A stretch of 55,334 nt of DNA, from positions 1 to 55,334 of the forward strand of contig CAYNFH010000013.1 of NCBI GenBank assembly GCA_964396385.1, given 5' to 3'. Below, piece by piece: positions 49,428 through 55,334 of this stretch. The DNA is from CAYNFH01 sp964396385. GTDB lineage: Bacteria; Armatimonadota; Chthonomonadetes; Chthonomonadales; CAJBBX01. Numbering within the stretch: position 1 is the stretch's first letter; each line of letters begins with the position of its first letter. Below the pieces are notes generated by a model that saw nothing but the letters and a program-made list of their open reading frames with translations, searched no databases and was not told the DNA's origin. Both the position numbers and the translations under genes were made by a program.

Positions 49428-50861
49428 GTGCCAGTCACCTACCGTGGGCGTGGCCGCTCCTCCGAGCGGACCTACCTCACCATCATGGATTGGACCCGCC
49501 GCATCATGCAGCTTGCGGCGGTGTTCACCATCGGCCTCTACGCCTACATCCTCTACGGCCTTTTTGCCGGAGGGGTAGCGCAGTGGAATGCCCTCGGCCA
49601 CGATGAGCACCTGCGCATCCTCGCCAACTTTCAGGGCGCTGTTACCTACCTCGATATCGTGCTCGGCATCCTGCTGATCACAGCCTGCATCCTCTTCTAC
49701 GACGAGGAAGCGTTCGGTTATACGCTCATCGCCGGGTCCGTCTTCTTCTACTTTGGCGTGCCGTTCCTCTTTGACCAGGCCATGCCCGGCAAGATTGCGG
49801 AGTGGACCACCAACCACAATCTGGCGGCCCTGGCCATCATGTCACAGTTCCGGCTGGCAGGAATCATGCTGGCCGTTCCGGGAGGCATCCTCCTGGTCCG
49901 GGACGTGATCCTCCGGCTGGTGGACGGCTCACGCCGCAAGCGGGAAGACTTCAACGCCATGCAGTACGGCGGCGCCGTCAAAGAGGAGGCGCCCGTCGGC
50001 ATAGTGCCCATCGGGATGCTCGCCAAGTGCTGGCAGCTCCCCTTCTGCCGGGATGCCATCCGCCGCCGCTGCCCCATCTACCACGCCAGGAGCCGCTGCT
50101 GGAAAGAGCGGGTGGGCTGCATGTGCGAGGAGAACGTGATCCGGCACGCCATGGACGCGATCATCAACAAAGAGATCATCTCTACGGACAAGCCGAAGGA
50201 GGAGGCGCCGTTTGCACCGGAGCCGGCGGGGCCGCTTCAGGCAGCGCCGCCCTCCGGTCTCTCCGTGCCCGCTTCGGGCGCCCAGAAGTCGGAGGCGGCG
50301 GCGTCCGGGCCGCGCGCGCAGCCGGATATAATCGGCTTCAGCATCGACATGCCCGCCGACCGCCGCCTGGAGGAGGCCGCCCCGGCCTCCTCTGCTCCCG
50401 CCGCGGCCGCAACGGCCACCGCGACAGCCCAGGAGCGGACGGAGGAATTTGCGCCCCCGGCCATTGCCAGAGCTGTGCCTCCCAAGCACGTGAAGATCCC
50501 GTACAACCGTACCCTGTCCGATACCGTAAAGCGGGAGCGGTGCCGCAACTGCGTCATCTACAATGAGCACCAGCGGCTGAAGTATCAGTTCCTGGCCCCT
50601 ATCGTCGTCCTCGGGGTTCCGGCGCTAGCGTACGTGAAAATCGAGACCATCACCGGACTGCTCAACCATATCCTTCAGGCCATGGACCAGCTCATGGCCC
50701 GGCTCTCACCGGAGGCCAACGCCACCAACGCCGGGGTGATGAGCAGCATCACCTCCACCAGCGTCATCGCGGAGTACCTGATCATCGGGTGCCTGGTGGT
50801 TATCGCAACCACCATGGTCCTCCGCGGCCTGGAGTACGCGGTGTTCAAGCTGAAGATATGA
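49428..50861 (+). CDS. membrane protein with two cysteine clusters, unknown function
   Basis: 477 aa from GTG 49428 (GTG 49389 and ATG 49485 are alternatives). Four transmembrane helices in the first half (LAAVFTIGLYAYILYGLF, YLDIVLGILLITACILFY, TLIAGSVFFYFGVPFLFD, GIMLAVPGGILLVRDVIL), a cytoplasmic domain with CWQLPFCRDAIRRRCPIYHA and RSRCWKERVGCMCEE (six Cys), a long Ala/Pro-rich linker, RCRNCVIYNEHQRLKYQFLA, and two more helices. The Cys spacing suggests zinc or iron-sulfur binding. Position between efp and accB implies co-transcription with housekeeping genes. Confidence 0.75.
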   Translation: MPVTYRGRGRSSERTYLTIMDWTRRIMQLAAVFTIGLYAYILYGLFAGGVAQWNALGHDEHLRILANFQGAVTYLDIVLGILLITACILFYDEEAFGYTLIAGSVFFYFGVPFLFDQAMPGKIAEWTTNHNLAALAIMSQFRLAGIMLAVPGGILLVRDVILRLVDGSRRKREDFNAMQYGGAVKEEAPVGIVPIGMLAKCWQLPFCRDAIRRRCPIYHARSRCWKERVGCMCEENVIRHAMDAIINKEIISTDKPKEEAPFAPEPAGPLQAAPPSGLSVPASGAQKSEAAASGPRAQPDIIGFSIDMPADRRLEEAAPASSAPAAAATATATAQERTEEFAPPAIARAVPPKHVKIPYNRTLSDTVKRERCRNCVIYNEHQRLKYQFLAPIVVLGVPALAYVKIETITGLLNHILQAMDQLMARLSPEANATNAGVMSSITSTSVIAEYLIIGCLVVIATTMVLRGLEYAVFKLKI

Positions 50862-50922
50862 CGGAGGACGGAAGACGGGAGACGGATTCCGGAGTCTGTC
50901 CCCCGTCGACCGTCTTCCGTCC
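50858..50922. repeat. hairpin repeat, GGAAGACGG family
   Basis: GACGGAGGACGGAAGACGGG, core GGATTCCGGAGTC, CCCCGTCGACCGTCTTCCGT. The first unit supplies the TGA of the membrane protein gene; the arm ends ten bases before accB. Confidence 0.85.
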
Positions 50923-50931
50923 AACTAAGCC

Positions 50932-51357
50932 ATGTACGATGAGCTCGAACAACTGATCGACCTTGTGGCCGCTTCCCGTGTGTCCGCCGTTACCCTGGAG
51001 GCGGGCGGCCGGCGCGTCACTATCGAGAAGGGCCCCGCAGGTCCCAGGCCGGCGCCCGCCGCAATTCTCACCGCGGAGGCCGTACTAGATATAGAGGCCG
51101 CCGAAGCTTTGGAGGAGGGTCCTGCTACCAACTGGGTCACGGCCCCCATGGTCGGCGTGTTCCACCACGCGGAGCCGCCCGTGTCGCCCGGCGTGCGGGT
51201 GGAGAGCGGCCAGATTGTGGGCGCCATCGAGTCCATGAAGCTCATGAACGATATTCGGAGCGAGCGCGCCGGCCTGGTACTGGAGGCGGCTGTGGAGGAC
51301 GGCAGCCCCGTTGAGTACGGCCAGCCGCTGTTCCTGCTGGGAGGGGTAAATAGGTAA
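50932..51357 (+). CDS. accB: biotin carboxyl carrier protein of acetyl-CoA carboxylase
   Basis: 141 aa. N-terminal helix YDELEQLIDLVAASRVSAVT, an Ala/Pro linker, and the biotinyl domain VTAPMVGVFHHAEPPVSPGV through AIESMKLMNDI with biotin-accepting Lys103. The C-terminus (LFLLGGVNR) is encoded partly by the next repeat. It delivers CO2-biotin from AccC to the carboxyltransferase. Confidence 0.95.
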   Translation: MYDELEQLIDLVAASRVSAVTLEAGGRRVTIEKGPAGPRPAPAAILTAEAVLDIEAAEALEEGPATNWVTAPMVGVFHHAEPPVSPGVRVESGQIVGAIESMKLMNDIRSERAGLVLEAAVEDGSPVEYGQPLFLLGGVNR

Positions 51358-51433
51358 ATGGGTGTATGCCGGAGGCCTCCGGCCCCCAATGCTGGGGGAG
51401 TCCGGGGTGTACACTCATTTACCCATTTACTCT
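51345..51433. repeat. hairpin repeat, TAAATGGGTGTA family
   Basis: GGTAAATAGGTAAATGGGTG left, GCCGGAGGCCTCCGGC core palindrome, then TACACTCATTTACCCATTTA right. Same family as 7640-7702. It supplies the accB stop codon. Confidence 0.8.
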
Positions 51434-51444
51434 CCTTTGGAGCG

Positions 51445-51825
51445 ATGCACATGAAGGGAACAAACTTCGCGCGGCGCGCGTTCACGCTTATCGAGATCCT
51501 GATCGTGCTGGTCATTATCATGGCGCTCGCGGCCTTGCTGCTGCCGCACTACCTGGGCGGCGTCACGGCCGACGGCAAGAAGGTGCGTGCTCCCGTCACC
51601 ATGGCCAAAGACACCATCTGCCAGGAGTACCTGGGGCAGGTGCGCATGGCCATCTCCATGAACAAGAACATGGATACGGACGCGGATGCCGCCAACCCGC
51701 GCAGTCTCGCGGAGCTCAAGCTGCCGTATGAAGTCACCCACTGCCCGGTCGGCGGCGAACCCTACGTGTACAATCCTCAGACAGGCGAGGTCCGCTGCCC
51801 CCATCCCGGCCACCAGAACTTCTGA
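51445..51825 (+). CDS. type II secretion/type IV pilus pseudopilin, GspG-like
   Basis: 126 aa from ATG 51445 (or 51451, which has better spacing from GGAG). Prepilin signal ARRAFTLIEILIVLVIIMAL with cleavage before Phe and Glu at +5. The globular part is short with two Cys (HCPVGGEPYVYNPQTGEVRC), similar to minor pseudopilins. It lies between accB and accC, genes that are usually adjacent, with a different repeat family on each side, so it looks inserted. No pilus assembly genes are nearby. Confidence 0.88.
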   Translation: MHMKGTNFARRAFTLIEILIVLVIIMALAALLLPHYLGGVTADGKKVRAPVTMAKDTICQEYLGQVRMAISMNKNMDTDADAANPRSLAELKLPYEVTHCPVGGEPYVYNPQTGEVRCPHPGHQNF

Positions 51826-51944
51826 GGGTTCCGGGTTCCGGATTCGGGGTTCAGTGGAACGGTCCCAGCGGGTATCCTCCTACTCGGAGTTGGTCCGCGC
51901 TGGTTGCGCGGGTTTTCCTCCCGAACCCTGAACCCTGAACCCCA
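51825..51944. repeat. hairpin repeat with long centre, GGGTTCCGG/GAACCCTGAACCC family
   Basis: GAGGGTTCCGGGTTCCGGAT and TCGGGGTTCAG (51825-51855) face CCGAACCCTGAACCCTGAAC (51922-51944). It fills the gap between pseudopilin and accC. Confidence 0.7.
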
Positions 51945-53305
51945 TGTTCAAGAAGATTCTCATCGCCAACCGGGGCGAGATTGCCGTACGCATTATCCGT
52001 GCGTGCCAGGAGATGCGCATCCGTACCGTGGCGGTTCACTCCACGGCAGACGAGAACTCCCTGCACGTCCAGCTTGCGGACGAGGCGGTCTGTATAGGAC
52101 CCCCGCCCAACAAGGACAGCTATCTCCACGCTCCCAACATCATCTCCGCCGCGCACATCACGGGCGCGGAGGCCATCCACCCCGGCTACGGATACCTGAG
52201 CGAGCAGGCCAGCTTTGCGGAGGCGTGCGAAGCCACCCACCTCACGTTTATCGGTCCGCCCGCCAACGTGATTGAACGCATGGGCGACAAGGCGCGAGCA
52301 CGGGAGACGGCGCGCGCAGCCGGCGTACCCATCGTTCCGGGCGCGGAGGGCACCCTGCCCGGCGAGCAGGAGGCGTTCCGCGTGGCCCACAGGGTGGGCT
52401 ATCCGGTCTACATCAAGGCGGTGGCGGGAGGTGGGGGGACCGGCATTCGCCGCGTGGATGACGACGAAGACCTGCCGACCGCGCTCCAGATGGCGAGGTC
52501 GGAGTCCGAGGCGGCCTTCGGCAACCCGGAGGTGTACATCGAGAAGCTGATCGAGCAGCCCCGCCACATCGAGGCGCAGGTCCTGGCCGATAACCACGGC
52601 CACGTGATCCACCTGGGGCTGCGCGAGTGCTCTGTCCAGAACGTGCGGCACAAAAAGCTGGTGGAGGAGGCCCCCTCGAGCGAGATTCCGGAGGGGCTTC
52701 GGAGCAAGATCGCGGAGGCGGCGGTCAAGCTGGCGAAGTCGGTAGGATATCGGGGCGCCGGGACGATAGAGTGCCTGGTGAACGGCCGCGGCGAATTCTA
52801 CTTCCTGGAGATGAACACGCGCCTCCAGGTAGAGCACCCGGTCACGGAGATGGTCACCGGCGTGGACATCGTCAAGGAGCAGATCCGCATCGCGGCCGGG
52901 GAGCGACTCTCCATCTCCCAGAAGGCGGTCCGCTTCAACGGCCACTCCATCGAGTGCCGCATAACCGCGGAGGACCCGGAGCGCAACTACACGCCATCTG
53001 CCGGCCGCATCCAGACGCTGCTATTTCCCGGTGGGCCCGGCGTGCGCATCGACAGCCACGTGTACGCCGGCTACGAGGTGCCGCCCTACTACGACCCCAT
53101 GCTTGCCAAGCTCATCGTCTGGGCGCCCACCCGCGCGGAGGCCATCGCCCGCATGGCCCGTTGCCTCCAGGAGCTGGAGATCACGGGGGTGAAGACCAAC
53201 GTGGAGCTGCAGAAGCGGATCATCGCCAATCCGTTCTACCGCCGGGGCGAGGTGAGCACGGACTTCCTCCTTCACCGGATTCTGAACGGCGCGGGCCCCG
53301 CCTGA
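51944..53305 (+). CDS. accC: acetyl-CoA carboxylase, biotin carboxylase subunit
   Basis: 453 aa. FKKILIANRGEIAVRIIRAC at the start, AIHPGYGYLSE, the ATP-grasp glycine-rich loop AVAGGGGTGIRR at about 159-170, IHLGLRECSVQNVRHKKLVE and the catalytic EMNTRLQVEHPVTEMVTGVD. In most homologues the glycine loop reads GGGGKGM or GGGGRGM; here Thr replaces Lys/Arg. All other signature residues are normal, so activity is likely. ATP-dependent carboxylation of biotin on AccB. Confidence 0.95.
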   Translation: MFKKILIANRGEIAVRIIRACQEMRIRTVAVHSTADENSLHVQLADEAVCIGPPPNKDSYLHAPNIISAAHITGAEAIHPGYGYLSEQASFAEACEATHLTFIGPPANVIERMGDKARARETARAAGVPIVPGAEGTLPGEQEAFRVAHRVGYPVYIKAVAGGGGTGIRRVDDDEDLPTALQMARSESEAAFGNPEVYIEKLIEQPRHIEAQVLADNHGHVIHLGLRECSVQNVRHKKLVEEAPSSEIPEGLRSKIAEAAVKLAKSVGYRGAGTIECLVNGRGEFYFLEMNTRLQVEHPVTEMVTGVDIVKEQIRIAAGERLSISQKAVRFNGHSIECRITAEDPERNYTPSAGRIQTLLFPGGPGVRIDSHVYAGYEVPPYYDPMLAKLIVWAPTRAEAIARMARCLQELEITGVKTNVELQKRIIANPFYRRGEVSTDFLLHRILNGAGPA

Positions 53306-53332
53306 TACCAAAGTACGCAGGATACTTTCTAT

Positions 53333-53376
53333 AGTATATGGAACTCCTGTCAAACGTATCGCATGTTGGATATACT
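53333..53376 (+). promoter_or_regulatory. inverted repeat upstream of the SufR-like gene, possible operator
   Basis: AGTATAT (53333-53339) and ATATACT (53370-53376), separated by 30 nt, the second arm ending four bases before the start codon. Possibly an autoregulatory site; unproven. Confidence 0.4.
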
Positions 53377-53382
53377 GTAATG

Positions 53383-54036
53383 ATGAGGAATCAGACGGTG
53401 CACAAAGGCAACGGCATTACCCGGCGCGCCATCCTGCGCCTGATCAAGGTCAACGGCTACATGACCGCGGATGGCCTGGGCCGTGAGCTCGGTATCTCCG
53501 CGGTGGCGGCGCGCCAGCACCTCACCGGGCTGGAATCGGAAGGGATGGTCCAGGCGACCCCGGAGCGGCGCGGAATGGGCCGCCCCGTCCACCGCTATAC
53601 GCTCACCGAAGCCGGGGACGAAACATTCACCCGGACCTACGACCTGTACGCCGCCGGCCTGCTTGCCGACATCCGCATAGCATCAGGGCCGGAGGCCGTG
53701 AACGCGTTCCTGGAGCGGCAAGTCGCTCGCCTGATGGGAGACGCCGAACCGCGGATCGCAGGCAAGTCCCTGGAAGCGCGGGTGGCTGAGCTCGTACGCA
53801 TCATGAGCGACCGCGGTTTCATGGCGGAGAGCCGGGAAGAGGAAGGCGGAGGGCGCCTGCTTTTCATCGAGCATAACTGTCCCGTGCGCAAGCTGGTGGT
53901 GGATAACCCGGAGATCTGCACGTATGAGCTGGACTTCATTGAGCGTCTGCTGGGCCCGGGAGTACAGGTCGAGCGCATCAAGTACATCCCGGCCGGCGAC
54001 CACATGTGCGCGTACCGGATACAGATGAGGGGGTGA
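53383..54036 (+). CDS. SufR-like transcriptional regulator with iron-sulfur-type cysteines
   Basis: 217 aa from ATG 53383 (ATG 53380 just before; a longer start at 53338 is unlikely because it would cover the inverted repeat). Winged helix-turn-helix at residues 10-75 (TRRAILRLIKVNGYMTADGL, RELGISAVAARQHLTGLESE, RGRPVHRYTLTEAG-type wing). C-terminal cysteines Cys166, Cys179 and Cys209 (EHNCPVRK, PEICTYEL, GDHMCAYRI) have nearly the spacing of SufR, which binds a 4Fe-4S cluster and represses suf genes. No suf gene is nearby. Confidence 0.8.
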   Translation: MRNQTVHKGNGITRRAILRLIKVNGYMTADGLGRELGISAVAARQHLTGLESEGMVQATPERRGMGRPVHRYTLTEAGDETFTRTYDLYAAGLLADIRIASGPEAVNAFLERQVARLMGDAEPRIAGKSLEARVAELVRIMSDRGFMAESREEEGGGRLLFIEHNCPVRKLVVDNPEICTYELDFIERLLGPGVQVERIKYIPAGDHMCAYRIQMRG

Positions 54037-54187
54037 AGGGGTGAAACACAATAGCCCGGGGCTAAACCCGCCGGGCTATTGAAAGGCAACCCCTTCGGGC
54101 TGCGGAGCCGGCTTCAGCCGGGTTTCCTTTCGATAGCGCCGGGGTCCAGCCCGGCGCGCGCCTCCGGTCACCCCCTCACCCCCTCAT
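54027..54187. repeat. nested repeats: GC-rich palindrome inside GGGGGTGA hairpin arms
   Basis: Outer arms GAGGGGGTGAAGGGGTGAAA (54028-54047) and GGTCACCCCCTCACCCCCTC (54166-54185). Between them a GC-rich palindrome with AATAGCCCGGGGCTAAACCC and the 25-nt block shared with 42205-42229 (54088-54112). It separates two convergent genes and may also act as a terminator. Confidence 0.8.
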
Positions 54188-54909
54188 CCGTTCTGGCATT
54201 CTGCAACAAAGGCGCTGAATAACTTCCTGGCAGCAACCGAATCCCCCACCATCTCCTCCGGATGGAACTGCACGGCCAGCAGGAACCGCGGACCCGGCCG
54301 CTCGAGCGCCTCGATGACGCCGTCCTCCGCATGACCCACCGCTTCCAGCCCGGGCGCCAGATCCTTTACCGCCTGGTGGTGGAAGCTGTTCACTTCCAGG
54401 GTGGGGCTTCCCACTATCTCCGCCAGCCGCGAACCGGGAGTGACCCGCACCGCGTGCGTGCAGACGGACCGCGGCGCCTCCTGCCGGTGGCACACGGCCG
54501 TCGTAAGCTGCGCGGGCAGGTCCTGGTACAGCGTGCCTCCCAGGGCGACATTGAGCGACTGGATGCCGCGGCAGATGGCGAAGAGCGGCAGGGGCCGCTC
54601 CAGCGCCAGATGTATCAGCGGCAGCTCTGCCGCGTCGCGTGGCCCGTCTATCTCCACCGTGTCGTTCAGGGTAGGCTCGCCAAAGAGGCACGGGTCCAGG
54701 TCGTACCCGCCGGAGAGGAGCAATCCGTCCAGCCGGTTCAGCCAGGTCTCTATGGCCGCCGCGTCGTCCAGGTTGGGCAGGATCACGGGAACGCCGCCGG
54801 CCTGGAGCACCGCACGGGAGTAGGCGCAGTTCAGCCGGTCCTGCGGGTTAGGGGCCTTGGTGTCCAAGGCGCTGGTCCCGCAGGTGATTCCGATGAGCGG
54901 CCGGCTCAT
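54184..54909 (-). CDS. class I glutamine amidotransferase-like peptidase (PuuD, peptidase C26)
   Basis: 241 aa. Nucleophile Cys113 in PLFAICRGIQSLN, His216 and Glu218 in AVQFHPEEM. PLIGITCGTS at the N-terminus and LLLSGGYDLDPCLFGE are typical of gamma-glutamyl hydrolases such as PuuD. It cleaves gamma-glutamyl amides; substrate here unknown. Overlaps the next gene (ATGA), so co-translated with it. Confidence 0.92.
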   Translation of the reverse strand: MSRPLIGITCGTSALDTKAPNPQDRLNCAYSRAVLQAGGVPVILPNLDDAAAIETWLNRLDGLLLSGGYDLDPCLFGEPTLNDTVEIDGPRDAAELPLIHLALERPLPLFAICRGIQSLNVALGGTLYQDLPAQLTTAVCHRQEAPRSVCTHAVRVTPGSRLAEIVGSPTLEVNSFHHQAVKDLAPGLEAVGHAEDGVIEALERPGPRFLLAVQFHPEEMVGDSVAARKLFSAFVAECQNG

Positions 54910-55334
54910 GATGGCCCGGGACCCAGCGCGGGCGGTCCGGGCGGCGCCGGGTTGACGAAGAGCGGCAGTGAAGCTTCGTGCCGGCCGTCCACTGCCAGAT
55001 CGATGGAGTAGACCCCGAACCGCTCGAACTTGAGCTGCTGGAAGTTCACCACCATGTTGATGGCTGCGGAGGGCGCGCCCGGCGGCATCTGGACGTTCAC
55101 ATTGGCGTCTAGCGAAGGCACTACGAGCTGGCCGTCGTCGTTGACCACGTCCATGCGCACCTTGTGCTCCCCGCTCTCGATGCGGTCGAAGCGCAGCCTC
55201 AGCGCCACGGCGCAGGCCGCGTGCGTGGCCGGCGTCTCCCGCGCGGCGATGCTGTCGATGAGGAGGGTCGCTTTGAGCGCGAGATCGTGCCGATGCAGGT
55301 CAAAGGCGATACCTACGTCACCGACCAGGGCATC
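54906..55334 (-). CDS. DUF6941-like hypothetical protein, N-terminus beyond window
   Basis: The frame is open to the window edge (DALVGDVGIAFDLHRHDLAL, 143 codons visible). ESGEHKVRMDVVNDDGQLVV, NMVVNFQQLKFERFGVYSID and GRHEASLPLFVNP fit the beta-sandwich DUF6941 pattern (fG-x-Y ... LPLxV). No function known. Upstream of, and overlapping, the PuuD-like gene. Confidence 0.65.
   Translation of the reverse strand, partial: DALVGDVGIAFDLHRHDLALKATLLIDSIAARETPATHAACAVALRLRFDRIESGEHKVRMDVVNDDGQLVVPSLDANVNVQMPPGAPSAAINMVVNFQQLKFERFGVYSIDLAVDGRHEASLPLFVNPAPPGPPALGPGPS

Noticed and set aside
716..54187. CRISPR array
   Set aside because: Units are only 7-9 nt, degenerate, without regular unique spacers, and no cas genes are present.
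1..55334. tRNA or rRNA genes
   Set aside because: No cloverleaf with a T-loop consensus or rRNA segment was seen on either strand by eye; a tRNAscan run would be decisive.

Overview
The window looks like a chromosomal segment of a high-GC member of the Armatimonadota (Chthonomonas/Fimbriimonas-like). Evidence: a prepilin of the DUF1559/H-x9-DG type with the start so common in that phylum (FTLIELLVVIAIIAILAAIL followed by FPVFAQAREKAR), many exported carbohydrate-active and FG-GAP proteins, and Tat-type N-termini. The assignment is inference from protein style; no rRNA or tRNA is present. A run of 10 Ns at 20476-20485 marks an assembly gap inside one gene.

Layout. 0-1.2 kb: a SHOCT-like/ACP-like protein and a four-helix-bundle gene lying between two arms of a short-repeat hairpin. 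1.2-9.1 kb: a carbohydrate locus with a PhyH-type dioxygenase, an AraC regulator, an HWE-type sensor kinase, an ABC sugar importer lacking its ATPase, and a GH30 galactanase-like enzyme. 9.2-11.8 kb: a DUF433/PIN-like toxin-antitoxin pair, a retropepsin-like protein and a TIM-barrel isomerase. 11.9-20.8 kb: a consensus promoter, a small membrane protein, a DUF1559 prepilin, a TPR protein and three CRTAC1/FG-GAP proteins. 20.9-29.6 kb: an extracellular polysaccharide locus (CelD-like acetyltransferase, polysaccharide deacetylase, Wzt/Wzm exporter, two nucleotidyltransferase-fold proteins, GT4). 29.7-35 kb: a decayed gene, a second four-helix-bundle gene in repeats, an NFACT/RqcH protein, an exported metzincin and galT. 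35-41.6 kb: a pair of Cys-rich paralogues, two ABC exporters and an exported TIM-barrel protein. 41.7-46 kb: unknown proteins, a second DUF433/PIN pair and two RelB-like small proteins. 46-55.3 kb: an MFS transporter, an HtrA-like protease, efp, a Cys-rich membrane protein, accB, a pseudopilin, accC, a SufR-like regulator, a class I glutamine amidotransferase and a partial DUF6941-like gene.

The most striking signal is not a gene. Some 30 loci carry short degenerate tandem repeats (7-9 nt units), mostly arranged as two complementary arms around a core resembling CCGGAWTCCGG. Unit sequence differs between families (GGGAGTGT, GGAGGAC, GGGGGTGA, ATGGAGTG, GAGTCGT, etc.) but the architecture is constant. 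They fill intergenic gaps, supply start or stop codons, and sit in frame inside at least six proteins, including NFACT, a GT4 and a polysaccharide deacetylase. Both four-helix-bundle genes (the fold of Avd, the accessory protein of diversity-generating retroelements) are embedded in these repeats, and the same unit families recur as gene-free hairpins elsewhere in the window. My leading hypothesis is a repeat-dispersal or repeat-diversifying element whose coding member is the four-helix-bundle protein; no reverse transcriptase or transposase is visible here.
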